This document shows positions 1-7,636 of a stretch of DNA of 64,000 bases, one piece after another (position 1 is the first letter of the stretch; every line of letters begins with the position of its first letter). The notes below the pieces were generated by a model. It ran no database searches. It worked only from the letters and a program-made list of their open reading frames with translations, and was not told the DNA's origin. The DNA is taken from assembly GCA_016839165.1 (NCBI GenBank), contig CP069300.1, positions 2,046,001 through 2,110,000 of the forward strand, in the 5' to 3' direction. The position numbers and the translations under genes were made by a program. The stretch is from Bradyrhizobium sp. PSBB068 (lineage in GTDB: Bacteria; Pseudomonadota; Alphaproteobacteria; Rhizobiales; Xanthobacteraceae).

Positions 1-21
1 AGATTCTGAAGCTTTCACCGT

Positions 22-143
22 CGTCATTGCGAGGAGCGAAGCGACGAAGCAATCCATTCTTCCGCGTATGCGGCGCGGTGGATTGCTTCGCGAAGCCTGT
101 CATCCGGCGGCGCTTCGCGCCGACCGGGTGGCTCGCAATGACG
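22..143. repeat. Dispersed palindromic intergenic repeat, class B, copy 1
   Basis: The element begins CGTCATTGCGA and ends with its complement TCGCAATGACG. The inner arms (gaagcaatccat / ggattgcttcg) also pair, so the segment can fold into a long hairpin. A second, shorter copy lies at 49743-49816. It lies downstream of the GNAT gene on the minus strand and could end its transcript. No gene is visible in the first 186 bases. Confidence 0.7.
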
Positions 144-186
144 ATGATCCGTTATGAGGAACGCGTTCCGCGCTCCTCACCATGCA

Positions 187-462
187 TCACCCCAGCAAAT
201 CATCATACTCCGGGTTCTTCTTCATGAAGCCCTGGATGAACTCGCATTTCACGACGAGCTTGATCTTCTGCGCGCGTACGGCATCGAGCGTGGCGCGGGC
301 GAGCTTGGAGCCGATGCCGCGGCCGCCGAGCTCCGGCGGCACTTCGGTGTGGACGAGCGTGATCGTATCCGGCGTCTTGCGGTAGACCACGAAGGCGGTG
401 TGGCCGTCGACTGCGAGCTCGAACCGGCTCTGCGCAGCGTTGTCGCGGAATGCTTCAGTCAT
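187..462 (-). CDS. Small GNAT-family N-acetyltransferase (YjdJ-like)
   Basis: The 91-aa protein is a minimal GNAT fold of the YjdJ type, about half the length of a standard GNAT enzyme. The acetyl-CoA pyrophosphate-binding loop is visible as GGRGIGSKL at residues 46-54, followed by a helix and a strand. The acceptor substrate cannot be told from sequence. It starts 11 nt after the stop of the flavin reductase gene, so the two are probably co-transcribed from the right. Confidence 0.85.
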   Translation of the reverse strand: MTEAFRDNAAQSRFELAVDGHTAFVVYRKTPDTITLVHTEVPPELGGRGIGSKLARATLDAVRAQKIKLVVKCEFIQGFMKKNPEYDDLLG

Positions 463-473
463 CGCGGTCTCTC

Positions 474-1091
474 CTATTTCGTCTTTGCGCCCTCGGCCGC
501 GGGAAACACCATGCGGTCGTCGGTGCGGCAGTAGCGGTCGGCGAACATGCGGCCGATCGGGTGATAGCGCTCCATGTGCACGCGCATGGCATCACGATCC
601 CACAATTCGTCGCGGATGTGGAAGTGGATGCCTTCGCCCATGATCAGCTCGCGGTCGCCGTTGACGTCGATCAGCTTCCAGGTCCTGCACTCCATCGCAA
701 ACGGCGCGTCCGCGAGCCTGGGCACCGCGATCTTGCTGGACGGCGCGAGCTTGAGGCCGAGGTAGTCTGGCTCGCCGATCTCGGGCGGGAAGTCGCCCGA
801 GCTCTCGTGCATCGCGCGCGCCAGCGGTTCATCGGTCAGGTTGACCACGAATTCACCCAGGCGCTGGATGTTGACCATCGTGTCCTTCTCACGGCCATCC
901 GGCCGGCGATTGACCGCGAACATGCAGAGCGGCGGGTCTTCGCAGAACACGTTGAAGAACGAGAACGGCGCCGCATTGACCACGCCGTCCGGCCCGAGGC
1001 TCGTGACCCAGGCTATCGGCCGCGGCAGCACGAAGGAGGTCAGCACCTTGTAGCGTTCGCGTTGGGTGAGGTCGCTTGCGGAATATTCCAT
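474..1091 (-). CDS. Flavin reductase-like (FMN split-barrel) protein
   Basis: The 205-aa protein belongs to the flavin reductase-like FMN-binding split-barrel family. The N-terminal stretch RPIAWVTSLGPDG followed by NAAPFSFFN (about residues 24-47) is the usual flavin-contacting segment. Members bind FMN and either supply reduced flavin to a monooxygenase or act as stand-alone oxidoreductases; no partner monooxygenase is adjacent. The open frame extends upstream to 1145, but those codons fall in a palindromic repeat, so the ATG of MEYSASD at 1091 is preferred. Confidence 0.85.
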   Translation of the reverse strand: MEYSASDLTQRERYKVLTSFVLPRPIAWVTSLGPDGVVNAAPFSFFNVFCEDPPLCMFAVNRRPDGREKDTMVNIQRLGEFVVNLTDEPLARAMHESSGDFPPEIGEPDYLGLKLAPSSKIAVPRLADAPFAMECRTWKLIDVNGDRELIMGEGIHFHIRDELWDRDAMRVHMERYHPIGRMFADRYCRTDDRMVFPAAEGAKTK

Positions 1092-1110
1092 GGGAGCTCT
1101 CGCTTGCTTG

Positions 1111-1260
1111 CCTCGCCCCGCTTGCGGGGAGAGGTCGGAATTCAAGCGTAGCTTGAATTCCGGGTGAGGGGGACTCTCCGCGAGTCCCGTCTCTCACTGT
1201 CCGCGCGGAGACTCCCCCTCATCCCGACCTTCTCCCCGCGCGCGGGGAGAAGGGGGAGAG
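1111..1260. repeat. Complex palindromic intergenic repeat, class D, copy 1
   Basis: This is a mosaic of hairpins. CCCCGC/GCGGGG lies at the left end; a perfect 11-bp inverted repeat GGAATTCAAGC with a 3-nt loop spans 1137-1161; nested GACTCTCCGCG / CGCGGAGACTC arms follow; and CTTCTCCCCGCG / CGCGGGGAGAAG closes the right end. It fills the gap between the acyl-CoA dehydrogenase and the flavin reductase genes. A related element lies at 42561-42735. Confidence 0.7.
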
Positions 1261-1263
1261 GAA

Positions 1264-2538
1264 CTACGTCATGCTCAGCTCGTGGCGGCCGACCACCATC
1301 CAGTGTACTTCGTCCGGACCGTCGGCGAAGCGGAGGTGGCGGACGTCCTGGTACATCTCGCCGAGCGGCGACCACTGCGAGATGCCGGTGGCGCCGTGCA
1401 TCTGAATCGCCTGGTCGATCACCTTGCAGGCGCGCTCGGGCACCATGGCCTTGACCATCGAGACCCAGACGCGGGCTTCCTTGTTGCCGAGCACGTCCAT
1501 CGCCTTGGCCGCCTTCAGCACCATCAGCCGCATCGCCTCGATCTCGCAGCGCGCCTGGGCGATGATCTGCATGTTGCCGCCGAGATGGGCGATCTTCTTG
1601 CCGAACGCTTCGCGGGTCAGGCCGCGCTGCACCATCATGTCGAGCGCCTTCTCGGCCTTGCCGATGGTGCGCATGCAGTGATGGATACGACCCGGTCCGA
1701 GGCGGACCTGCGAGATCTCGAAGCCGCGGCCTTCGCCGAGCAGCATGTTCTCCTTCGGCACCTTGCAATTGTTGAAGCGCAGATGCATGTGGCCGCGCGG
1801 CGCATGGTCATGGCCGAACACGTGCATGGGCCCGAGGATCTCGACGCCGGGGGTGTCGATCGGCACCAGGATCTGCGACTGCTGCTTGCTGGGCGCCGCA
1901 TCGGGATTCGTCTTCACCATCACGATCATGATCTTGCAGCGCGGGTCGCCGGCGCCGGAGATGTAGTACTTCTCGCCGTTGATCACCCACTCGTCGCCGA
2001 CCAGCTTGGCGGTGGTCGAGATGTTCTTGGCGTCGGAGGAGGCGACGTTCGGCTCGGTCATCGCATAGGCCGAGCGGATCTCGCCGTTGAGCAGCGGCTT
2101 CAGCCACTTCTCCTTCTGCGCCTTGGTGCCGACGCGCTCCAGCACTTCCATGTTGCCGGTGTCGGGCGCCGAGCAGTTCATGGTCTCGGAGGCCAGCGGG
2201 CTCTTGCCGAGCTCGGCGGCGATATAGGCGTAGTCGAGGTTGTTGAGGCCTTCGCCGGTCTCGGCGTCGGGCAGGAAGAAGTTCCAGAGGCCGACTTCCT
2301 TGGCCTTGTCCTTGGCCTTCTGCAGGATCGCGAGCTGCTCGTCGGTGAAGCTCCAGCGGTTGGTCTTCTTCTCGCCGGCGCGATAGAACTCGACCGACAT
2401 CGGGTCGACGGTGTCGCGGATGAACTGCTTCACATGGTCGTAGAGCGGTCGGACCTTGTCCGACATCCTGAGATCGTTGAGCTCGTCGCCCGGATTGAGC
2501 GTGTAGTTCGTGGTGCGCGGCACATAGGCATGTTTCAT
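1264..2538 (-). CDS. Acyl-CoA dehydrogenase family protein, ACAD10/11 (LvaC)-like
   Basis: The 424-aa FAD enzyme has the full three-domain acyl-CoA dehydrogenase layout. The flavin/substrate segment reads YAMTEPNVASSDAKN, and the C-terminal FAD segment is followed by ADGPDEVH at residues 405-412. That ending, rather than the common TEGSEEIQ, is typical of the ACAD10/ACAD11 branch, which acts with an APH-like kinase; such a kinase is encoded at 5100-6086. In the levulinate pathway the matching enzyme (LvaC) removes phosphate from a 4-phosphoacyl-CoA to give an enoyl-CoA. The assignment to that reaction is an inference. Confidence 0.85.
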   Translation of the reverse strand: MKHAYVPRTTNYTLNPGDELNDLRMSDKVRPLYDHVKQFIRDTVDPMSVEFYRAGEKKTNRWSFTDEQLAILQKAKDKAKEVGLWNFFLPDAETGEGLNNLDYAYIAAELGKSPLASETMNCSAPDTGNMEVLERVGTKAQKEKWLKPLLNGEIRSAYAMTEPNVASSDAKNISTTAKLVGDEWVINGEKYYISGAGDPRCKIMIVMVKTNPDAAPSKQQSQILVPIDTPGVEILGPMHVFGHDHAPRGHMHLRFNNCKVPKENMLLGEGRGFEISQVRLGPGRIHHCMRTIGKAEKALDMMVQRGLTREAFGKKIAHLGGNMQIIAQARCEIEAMRLMVLKAAKAMDVLGNKEARVWVSMVKAMVPERACKVIDQAIQMHGATGISQWSPLGEMYQDVRHLRFADGPDEVHWMVVGRHELSMT

Positions 2539-2701
2539 TGTCGTTTCTCCCTCGCGAAGGCGCGTTTCGCGGCGGACAATAGACGCGTGCGGCGCGAAGC
2601 GCGAGCACCGATTTTCGCAGGATCGCTACCGCATCGCGGAATTTAGCGACGGCGTTTCAAACGTTGTTTGAACGCCGCCGCTCGCGACGCTGGATTGATC
2701 G

Positions 2702-3079
2702 TCAGGGCAACCGGTGCATCGCGCAGATCTTGTTGCCGTCGAGATCGCGCAGATAGGCGAGATAGAGCTTGATGCCGTTACCCTCGCGCACGCCCGGCGG
2801 ATCCTCGATCGGCTTGCCGCCGTTGGCGACGCCGGCGGCGTGCCAGGCCTCGACCTGCTCCGGCGAAGAGCAGGCAAAGCCGATCGTGCCGCCATTGGCA
2901 TGCGTCGCCGGTTCGCCGTCGATCGGCTTGGACACCATGAAAATGCCGGCCTTGGTGAGGTACATGATGCGGTGGCCGTCGAGCCGGGCCGGCCGGACAT
3001 CGAGCGTGCCAAGCAGCGCATCATAGAACGCCTTGGCCTTGTCCAGATCGTTGGTGCCAACCATCACGTGTGAAAACAT
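2702..3079 (-). CDS. VOC (glyoxalase/dioxygenase fold) family protein
   Basis: The 125-aa single-module protein opens with MFSHVMVGTNDLDKAKAFYD and ends with LRDLDGNKICAMHR, the paired beta-alpha-beta-beta-beta signature of the vicinal oxygen chelate superfamily. Candidate metal ligands are His4 and the C-terminal residues, but the usual terminal Glu of glyoxalase I is not evident (DLDGNKICA). A GGAGG-type ribosome site lies ahead of the ATG. Substrate unknown. It lies between an acyl-CoA dehydrogenase and an SDR on the same strand. Confidence 0.8.
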   Translation of the reverse strand: MFSHVMVGTNDLDKAKAFYDALLGTLDVRPARLDGHRIMYLTKAGIFMVSKPIDGEPATHANGGTIGFACSSPEQVEAWHAAGVANGGKPIEDPPGVREGNGIKLYLAYLRDLDGNKICAMHRLP

Positions 3080-3228
3080 CCGAAATATCCTCCCTCTTGG
3101 TTATGAAAGCCGCCCTGTGCGTCCTTACGGCTCGAACGCTTAGCAGCAGTTTTGCCGCGACGGAAGCGACGCTGAGTCGCGCATCGATGATGTGGATGTA
3201 TGTTTCACAGACGGTGCAACAATTCAGC

Positions 3229-3349
3229 GTCGTCCCGGCGAAGGCCGGGACCCATTACCACGAATGCGAATTGTTACGCGACGCTGGGGCCACAACTCAC
3301 TCCCACAAGAAAACCTGTGGTTATGGGTCCCGGCCTTCGCCGGGACGAC
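3229..3349. repeat. Dispersed palindromic repeat, class A, copy 1
   Basis: It starts GTCGTCCCGGCGAAGGCC and ends with the complement GGCCTTCGCCGGGACGAC, with a less conserved centre containing a ccataaccac/gtggttatgg pair. It sits directly downstream of the frameshifted SDR gene. Confidence 0.85.
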
Positions 3350-3373
3350 AGTTGGAGATGCCGCCGCGAAAAC

Positions 3374-4157
3374 TCAGAACGCGGTGTACCCGCCGTCGAT
3401 CACGAAGCAATCCGCCGTATGATAGGACGACGCCTTGCTCATCAGATACACGGCGATGCCGCCGAAATCGCTCGGCTCGCCGAAGCGGCGCACCGGGATG
3501 CGCGGCATCACGTTGGCGACGAACTTGTCGTTGGCCATGATGCCGGCGGTCATGTCGCTCTTGATCCAGCCGGGCAGGATCGCGTTCGCGGTGACGCCGT
3601 GGCGGGCGAGCTCGACGCCGAGCGCGCGGCACAGCGCGTTCAACGCGGCCTTGGTGCCCGCATAGTGCTCGTTGCGCGCAGTGCCGAACAGCGAGGCGAG
3701 GCTCGAGGTCGCGACCAGCCGGCCGAACTTGTCGCCGGCCTCGGACCGCTCGGTCATGTGGCGTGCCGCAGCCTGGAATACGTGGAACACGCCGTCGAGA
3801 TTGGTCGCGAACATCCGTCGCCATTCCTCCTCGGTGCGGTCGATGAAGGAGCGGCGTCCGCCGCCACCGATGCCGGCATTGGCGAAGCAGCCGTCGACGC
3901 GGCCGAAGGTGTCGAGGGTTGCCTTCATCGCGGTCTTGACCGAGCCGGGATCGCTGACGTCGCAGAATTGGGTTGCGACCTTGCCTGGGCCGGCCTTCAT
4001 CGACGTTGCGGCGTTGGCGTTTTTTTTCCGCGTTGCGGCCCCAGATCGCGACGTTGCAGCCCGCGGCGTTGAGTGCCTGCGCGATGCCGAGGCCGATGCC
4101 GCCATTGCCGCCGGTGATGACAGCGACGCGGCCGGTGAGATCGAAGATGCCACTCAT
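3374..4157 (-). pseudogene. SDR-family oxidoreductase, frameshifted in an A8 run
   Basis: The N-terminal part (MSGIFDLTGRVAVITGGNGG, Rossmann motif TGGNGGIGLG at residues 15-24) is in one frame. The rest, with the NAG motif (CFANAGIGGGG), the catalytic Tyr-Lys pair (HYAGTKAAL) and the C-terminal DGGYTAF, is in another. The frames meet at a run of eight T on the plus strand (4020-4027, A8 in the gene). Seven A would read E-K-N-A-N-A-A and restore one continuous protein of about 260 aa. As given, translation would continue in the wrong frame. All other SDR hallmarks are intact, so a sequencing error or a very recent mutation is likely. The start at 4157 has a GGAAA 6 nt upstream. Confidence 0.85.
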
Positions 4158-4308
4158 TGGGGTTTCCATTTGGTTTGGTGCGCGCTAATCACGCGTTCAC
4201 GGATGGGCTTGCCGTCGACCATGGACAAGCCCGGCACAAAAATCAAATATGGGTCGAAACATCGACCTGCCGCGGTACCAACGGCCGCAACAACGTAAAG
4301 AGGAAACC

Positions 4309-5103
4309 ATGCAGTTCAAGCACGTCACGCTCGACTTCGACGGATCGGTCGCGATCCTCAAACTCGACCATCAGGAAGTCATGAACGCGGTCTCGATCGA
4401 CATGCTGGGCGGCCTTGCCGAGGCGCTCGATGCGATCGACGACAAGCGCGACGAGGTGCGCTGCCTGGTCATCACCGGCGCCGGCCGCGCCTTCTGCACC
4501 GGCGCCAATCTGCAGGGCCGCAACACGCAGGCTAAGCCCGGCCGGAGCAACGCCGGCGCGGCGCTGGAGACCGCGTTCCATCCGTTCCTGCGCCGATTGC
4601 GTAAGCTGCACTGTCCGATCGTGACGGCGGTGAACGGACCGGCCGCCGGCGCCGGGATGAGTTTTGCATTGATGGGCGATCTGATCCTGTGCGCGCGCTC
4701 GTCCTATTTCCTGCAGGCGTTCCGCCGCATCGGCCTGGTGCCGGATTGCGGTTCGACCTGGCTGCTGCCGCGGCTGATCGGCAAGGCGCGTTCGGTCGAG
4801 CTGTCGCTGCTCGGCGAGCGGCTGCCGGCCGAGAAGGCGTTGGAATGGGGCCTCGTCAACCGCGTCTATGACGACGCCGCGCTGATGGAGGAGACCATGA
4901 AGCTCGCGCACGATCTCGCCAACGGCCCGACGATCGCGCTGTCGCTGATCCGCAAGCTCTATTGGGACAGCCCGGAAAACACCCTCGAGGATCAGCTCAA
5001 TCTGGAATGCGAGTCGCAGCGGATCGCGGGCCGCGCCGAGGATTTCAAGGAAGGTGTCACCGCGTTCCTCGAGAAGCGGCCGGCGAAGTTCAAGGGCAAA
5101 TGA
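4309..5103 (+). CDS. Enoyl-CoA hydratase/isomerase family protein (PaaG-like)
   Basis: The 264-aa crotonase-fold protein shows both oxyanion-hole segments, GAGRAFCTGANL and NGPAAGAGMSFAL. The second catalytic region reads GLVPDCGSTWLLPR, with Asp where hydratases have Glu. The first catalytic Glu is absent, so an isomerase-like or PaaG-like chemistry is more probable than plain hydration. The upstream codons of the open frame lack homology; ATG at 4309 follows AAAGAGGAA. Its stop overlaps the start of the kinase gene by 4 nt (ATGA), so they are translationally coupled. Confidence 0.88.
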   Translation: MQFKHVTLDFDGSVAILKLDHQEVMNAVSIDMLGGLAEALDAIDDKRDEVRCLVITGAGRAFCTGANLQGRNTQAKPGRSNAGAALETAFHPFLRRLRKLHCPIVTAVNGPAAGAGMSFALMGDLILCARSSYFLQAFRRIGLVPDCGSTWLLPRLIGKARSVELSLLGERLPAEKALEWGLVNRVYDDAALMEETMKLAHDLANGPTIALSLIRKLYWDSPENTLEDQLNLECESQRIAGRAEDFKEGVTAFLEKRPAKFKGK

Positions 5104-6086
5104 TCGAGACCGAACTCAGCCGCTGCGTCGCCACGTTTCATCCCGGCGCGACCGGCGTCACCGGCGCGGCAAAGCTCTCCGGCGGCGCCAGCCAGGAGAC
5201 CTGGACGTTCGACATCGTGCATCCGGACGGCACGATCGGCGCGATCCTGCGCCGCGCGCCGCCGGGCTACGGCGCCGCGCCCGGCCGCGCCGCCGGCCTC
5301 GATGCCGAGGCCATGCTGATGCAGCTCGCGCATGACGCGGGCCTGCCGTCGCCGAAGGTGATGCACGTCTTGAGGCCGGAGGACGGCCTTGGCCGCGGCT
5401 TCATCATGGCGCGGGTCGAAGGCGAAACCATCGCGCGGAAAATTTTGCGCGACGAGGAATATGCGGCCGCGCGGCCGATCCTGGCGCGCCAGCTCGGCCG
5501 CGTCATCGCCGGCATCCATGGCCTGCCGCAGGCGAGACTGCCGAAGCTGCGCAGCCTGACGGCGACCAAGGAGATCGAGGATCTCTCCCGCGAGTATCGC
5601 AGCTTCAACTGGCCGCGGCCGGTGTTCGAGCTGGCGCTGCGCTGGCTGCGCGATCACGATCCCGGCCCGTCGTCCGAGGTGACGCTGGTGCATGGCGATT
5701 TTCGCCACGGCAACCTGATCATCGCCCCCGACGGGGTACGTGCGGTCCTCGACTGGGAGCTCGCGCATTTCGGCGACCCGATGGAAGATCTCGGCTGGAT
5801 CTGCGTCAATTCCTGGCGCTTCGGCGAGATCGACAAGCCAGTCGGCGGTTTTGGCACGCGCGAGGATCTGTTCGCGGGCTACGAGGAGGCCGGTCGCAAG
5901 GCCGATCCGGACCGCGTGATGTTCTGGGAAGTGATGGGCACGCTGCGCTGGGGCGTGATGTGCTGCGGCATGATGCAGCGCTTCCGCTCCGGCCCCGATC
6001 ACTCGATGGAGCGCGCGATGATCGGGCGCCGCGCATCGGAGACCGAGATCGATCTGCTGAGGCTACTCGCACCGAGAGGTCGTTGA
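5100..6086 (+). CDS. APH-family phosphotransferase (ACAD10/11 kinase-like, LvaA-like)
   Basis: The 328-aa protein kinase-like fold has a glycine-rich N-lobe (KLSGGASQETWTF), the catalytic loop HGDFRHGN with Asp200, and the metal-binding DWE with Asp218. The HGD...DWELAHFGDPMEDLGW pattern is that of the kinase half of mammalian ACAD10/11 and of LvaA, which phosphorylates the 4-hydroxyl of a hydroxyacyl-CoA, not of drug-resistance APHs. The ATG at 5100 overlaps the crotonase stop, and the DUF6285 gene starts 1 nt after the stop. Substrate is inferred from context. Confidence 0.85.
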   Translation: MIETELSRCVATFHPGATGVTGAAKLSGGASQETWTFDIVHPDGTIGAILRRAPPGYGAAPGRAAGLDAEAMLMQLAHDAGLPSPKVMHVLRPEDGLGRGFIMARVEGETIARKILRDEEYAAARPILARQLGRVIAGIHGLPQARLPKLRSLTATKEIEDLSREYRSFNWPRPVFELALRWLRDHDPGPSSEVTLVHGDFRHGNLIIAPDGVRAVLDWELAHFGDPMEDLGWICVNSWRFGEIDKPVGGFGTREDLFAGYEEAGRKADPDRVMFWEVMGTLRWGVMCCGMMQRFRSGPDHSMERAMIGRRASETEIDLLRLLAPRGR

Positions 6087-6087
6087 G

Positions 6088-6459
6088 ATGCAGGACGAAC
6101 CGACACCCACCGAACTGATCAAGGCCGTTGCCGATTTCCTGCGCAACGAGATCGCGCCTGTCATCAAGGGCCACAACAGCTTCAAGCTGCGCGTCGGGAT
6201 CAATGCGCTGGACCTGGTGACGCGGCAGCTCGCGCTCGCCGAGGCAGGCGATGCGACCGAGGCTGCGCGGTTGAAGCAACTGCTCGGCGCCGACGGCACG
6301 CTGATGGAGCTGAACCGCGCGCTATCGGAGAAGATCGCCAGCGGCGAGGTCGATCTGACAACGCCAGGGCTGACAGAACATCTCTGGCAGACCACGATGG
6401 ACAAGCTCGCCGTCGATCAGCCGAACTACGCGTCCTACAAGAGGGAACTCGAAACGTAG
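6088..6459 (+). CDS. DUF6285 domain protein, likely kinase partner (LvaB-like)
   Basis: The 123-aa, mostly helical protein starts MQDEPTPTELIKAVADFLRN and carries the family core KGHNSFKLRVGINALDLVTRQ. It has no signal peptide or membrane segment. Genes of this family usually lie next to APH-like phosphotransferases. In the levulinate operon the small protein beside the kinase (LvaB) is needed for kinase activity, and this gene has the matching size and position. It begins 1 nt after the kinase stop. That it is the LvaB counterpart is an inference from context. Confidence 0.8.
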   Translation: MQDEPTPTELIKAVADFLRNEIAPVIKGHNSFKLRVGINALDLVTRQLALAEAGDATEAARLKQLLGADGTLMELNRALSEKIASGEVDLTTPGLTEHLWQTTMDKLAVDQPNYASYKRELET

Positions 6460-6500
6460 GATGGGTATCGCTGCGCTCAATTGGCCGCAATGTATCCGAC

Positions 6501-6621
6501 GTCGTCCCGGCGAAGGCCGGGACCCATAACCACAAATTCCGGTTGTCTCGCACTGCCGGAACGACGATCCCGTTCACAACACTGGCTGCGGCGTATGGGT
6601 CCCGGCCTTCGCCGGGACGAC
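6501..6621. repeat. Dispersed palindromic repeat, class A, copy 2
   Basis: GTCGTCCCGGCGAAGGCCGG at the left pairs with the inverted copy ending GCCGGGACGAC at the right, with cataaccaca and tatgggtccc inner arms. It separates two convergent genes (DUF6285 and a crotonase) and could serve as a bidirectional terminator. Confidence 0.85.
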
Positions 6622-6636
6622 GAGTGGAGGGAGCAG

Positions 6637-7416
6637 CTACCGCCCCAGCCACTTCGGCGGACGCTTCTCCGAGAATGCCTTCGGGCCCTCGATGTAATCC
6701 TGCGAGGCGGCCATCGCCTTCACCGCGGGATATTCGCGCTGCTCGGCGATCGCCTGTTCGAGCGAGACTTCGAGGCCCTTCTGGATCGCCTGCTTGGAGG
6801 CGCGGATCGACATCGGCGAGTTCTTGGTGATGGTCTCGGCCCAGCGCTCGGCGGCGGCGAGCGCCTCGCCCTGCGGCACCACCTCGTTGACGAAGCCGAG
6901 CTCGAGGCCCTCCTTGGCGCTGACATGGCGCGCGGTCAGGATCATGCCCATGGCGCGCTTCAGGCCGATCTGGCGCGGCAGCCGGTGCACGCCGCCGGCG
7001 AGCGCAGCGAGGCCGACGCGCGGCTCGGGCAAGGCGAAGGTCGCATTCTCTGCGGCGATGATCAGGTCGCAGGCCAGCGCGATCTCGAACCCGCCGCCCA
7101 TCGCGACGCCGTTGACCGCGGCGATGATCGGCTTGTCGCAGTCGAAACGGCTGGTGAGGCCGGCGAAGCCGCCCTTGTCCCAGCCGCGCTTGCCGCCGGC
7201 GGCCTGCCATTTCAGGTCGTTGCCGGCGCAGAACGCCTTTTCGCCGGCGCCGGTGACGATCGCGACCCACTGCTCGGGATCGGCGGAGAACTCGTCGAAC
7301 ACCTTGTTGAGCTCGAAATGCGCGTCGATATGCAGCGCATTGTAAACCTCGGGCCGCGACAGCGTCACGATGGTGATGGGACCCTTGCGCGTCACCTTGG
7401 AGAATTTCAGATCCAT
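6637..7416 (-). CDS. Enoyl-CoA hydratase/isomerase family protein
   Basis: The 259-aa crotonase has the oxyanion segments GAGEKAFCAGNDL and NGVAMGGGFEIAL. The first catalytic Glu (GGGFE) is kept, but the second position reads PRVGLAALAGG, with no acidic residue. This one-Glu pattern is found in CaiD-like and other non-standard crotonases, so the reaction is uncertain. It is transcribed alone on the minus strand, between a class A repeat and the start region of an acyl-CoA dehydrogenase gene. Confidence 0.88.
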   Translation of the reverse strand: MDLKFSKVTRKGPITIVTLSRPEVYNALHIDAHFELNKVFDEFSADPEQWVAIVTGAGEKAFCAGNDLKWQAAGGKRGWDKGGFAGLTSRFDCDKPIIAAVNGVAMGGGFEIALACDLIIAAENATFALPEPRVGLAALAGGVHRLPRQIGLKRAMGMILTARHVSAKEGLELGFVNEVVPQGEALAAAERWAETITKNSPMSIRASKQAIQKGLEVSLEQAIAEQREYPAVKAMAASQDYIEGPKAFSEKRPPKWLGR

Positions 7417-7636
7417 GTTTGCTCCCGTCGATTTTCTGCGGCGAAGAATATGGGCGATATCCTAGCGCCTGCGTGCCGTTCCATGCCATCCAATTGCGCA
7501 AGGCGACCGCGCGTGCAAGCCTCACTCGACTGCTTGACTTGGCCGCGCGCTTCTCACCTTAATCGATCCGAACGCGGATGCGCAGTAGCGCCTAAACGCA
7601 AAACCAGAATCAACAATATCTTCGGGAGAGACCGCC

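Noticed and set aside
1282..2646. 454-aa open frame on the plus strand
   Set aside because: It is antisense to the acyl-CoA dehydrogenase and has shadow composition (many Leu, Ala, Asp, His, Val).
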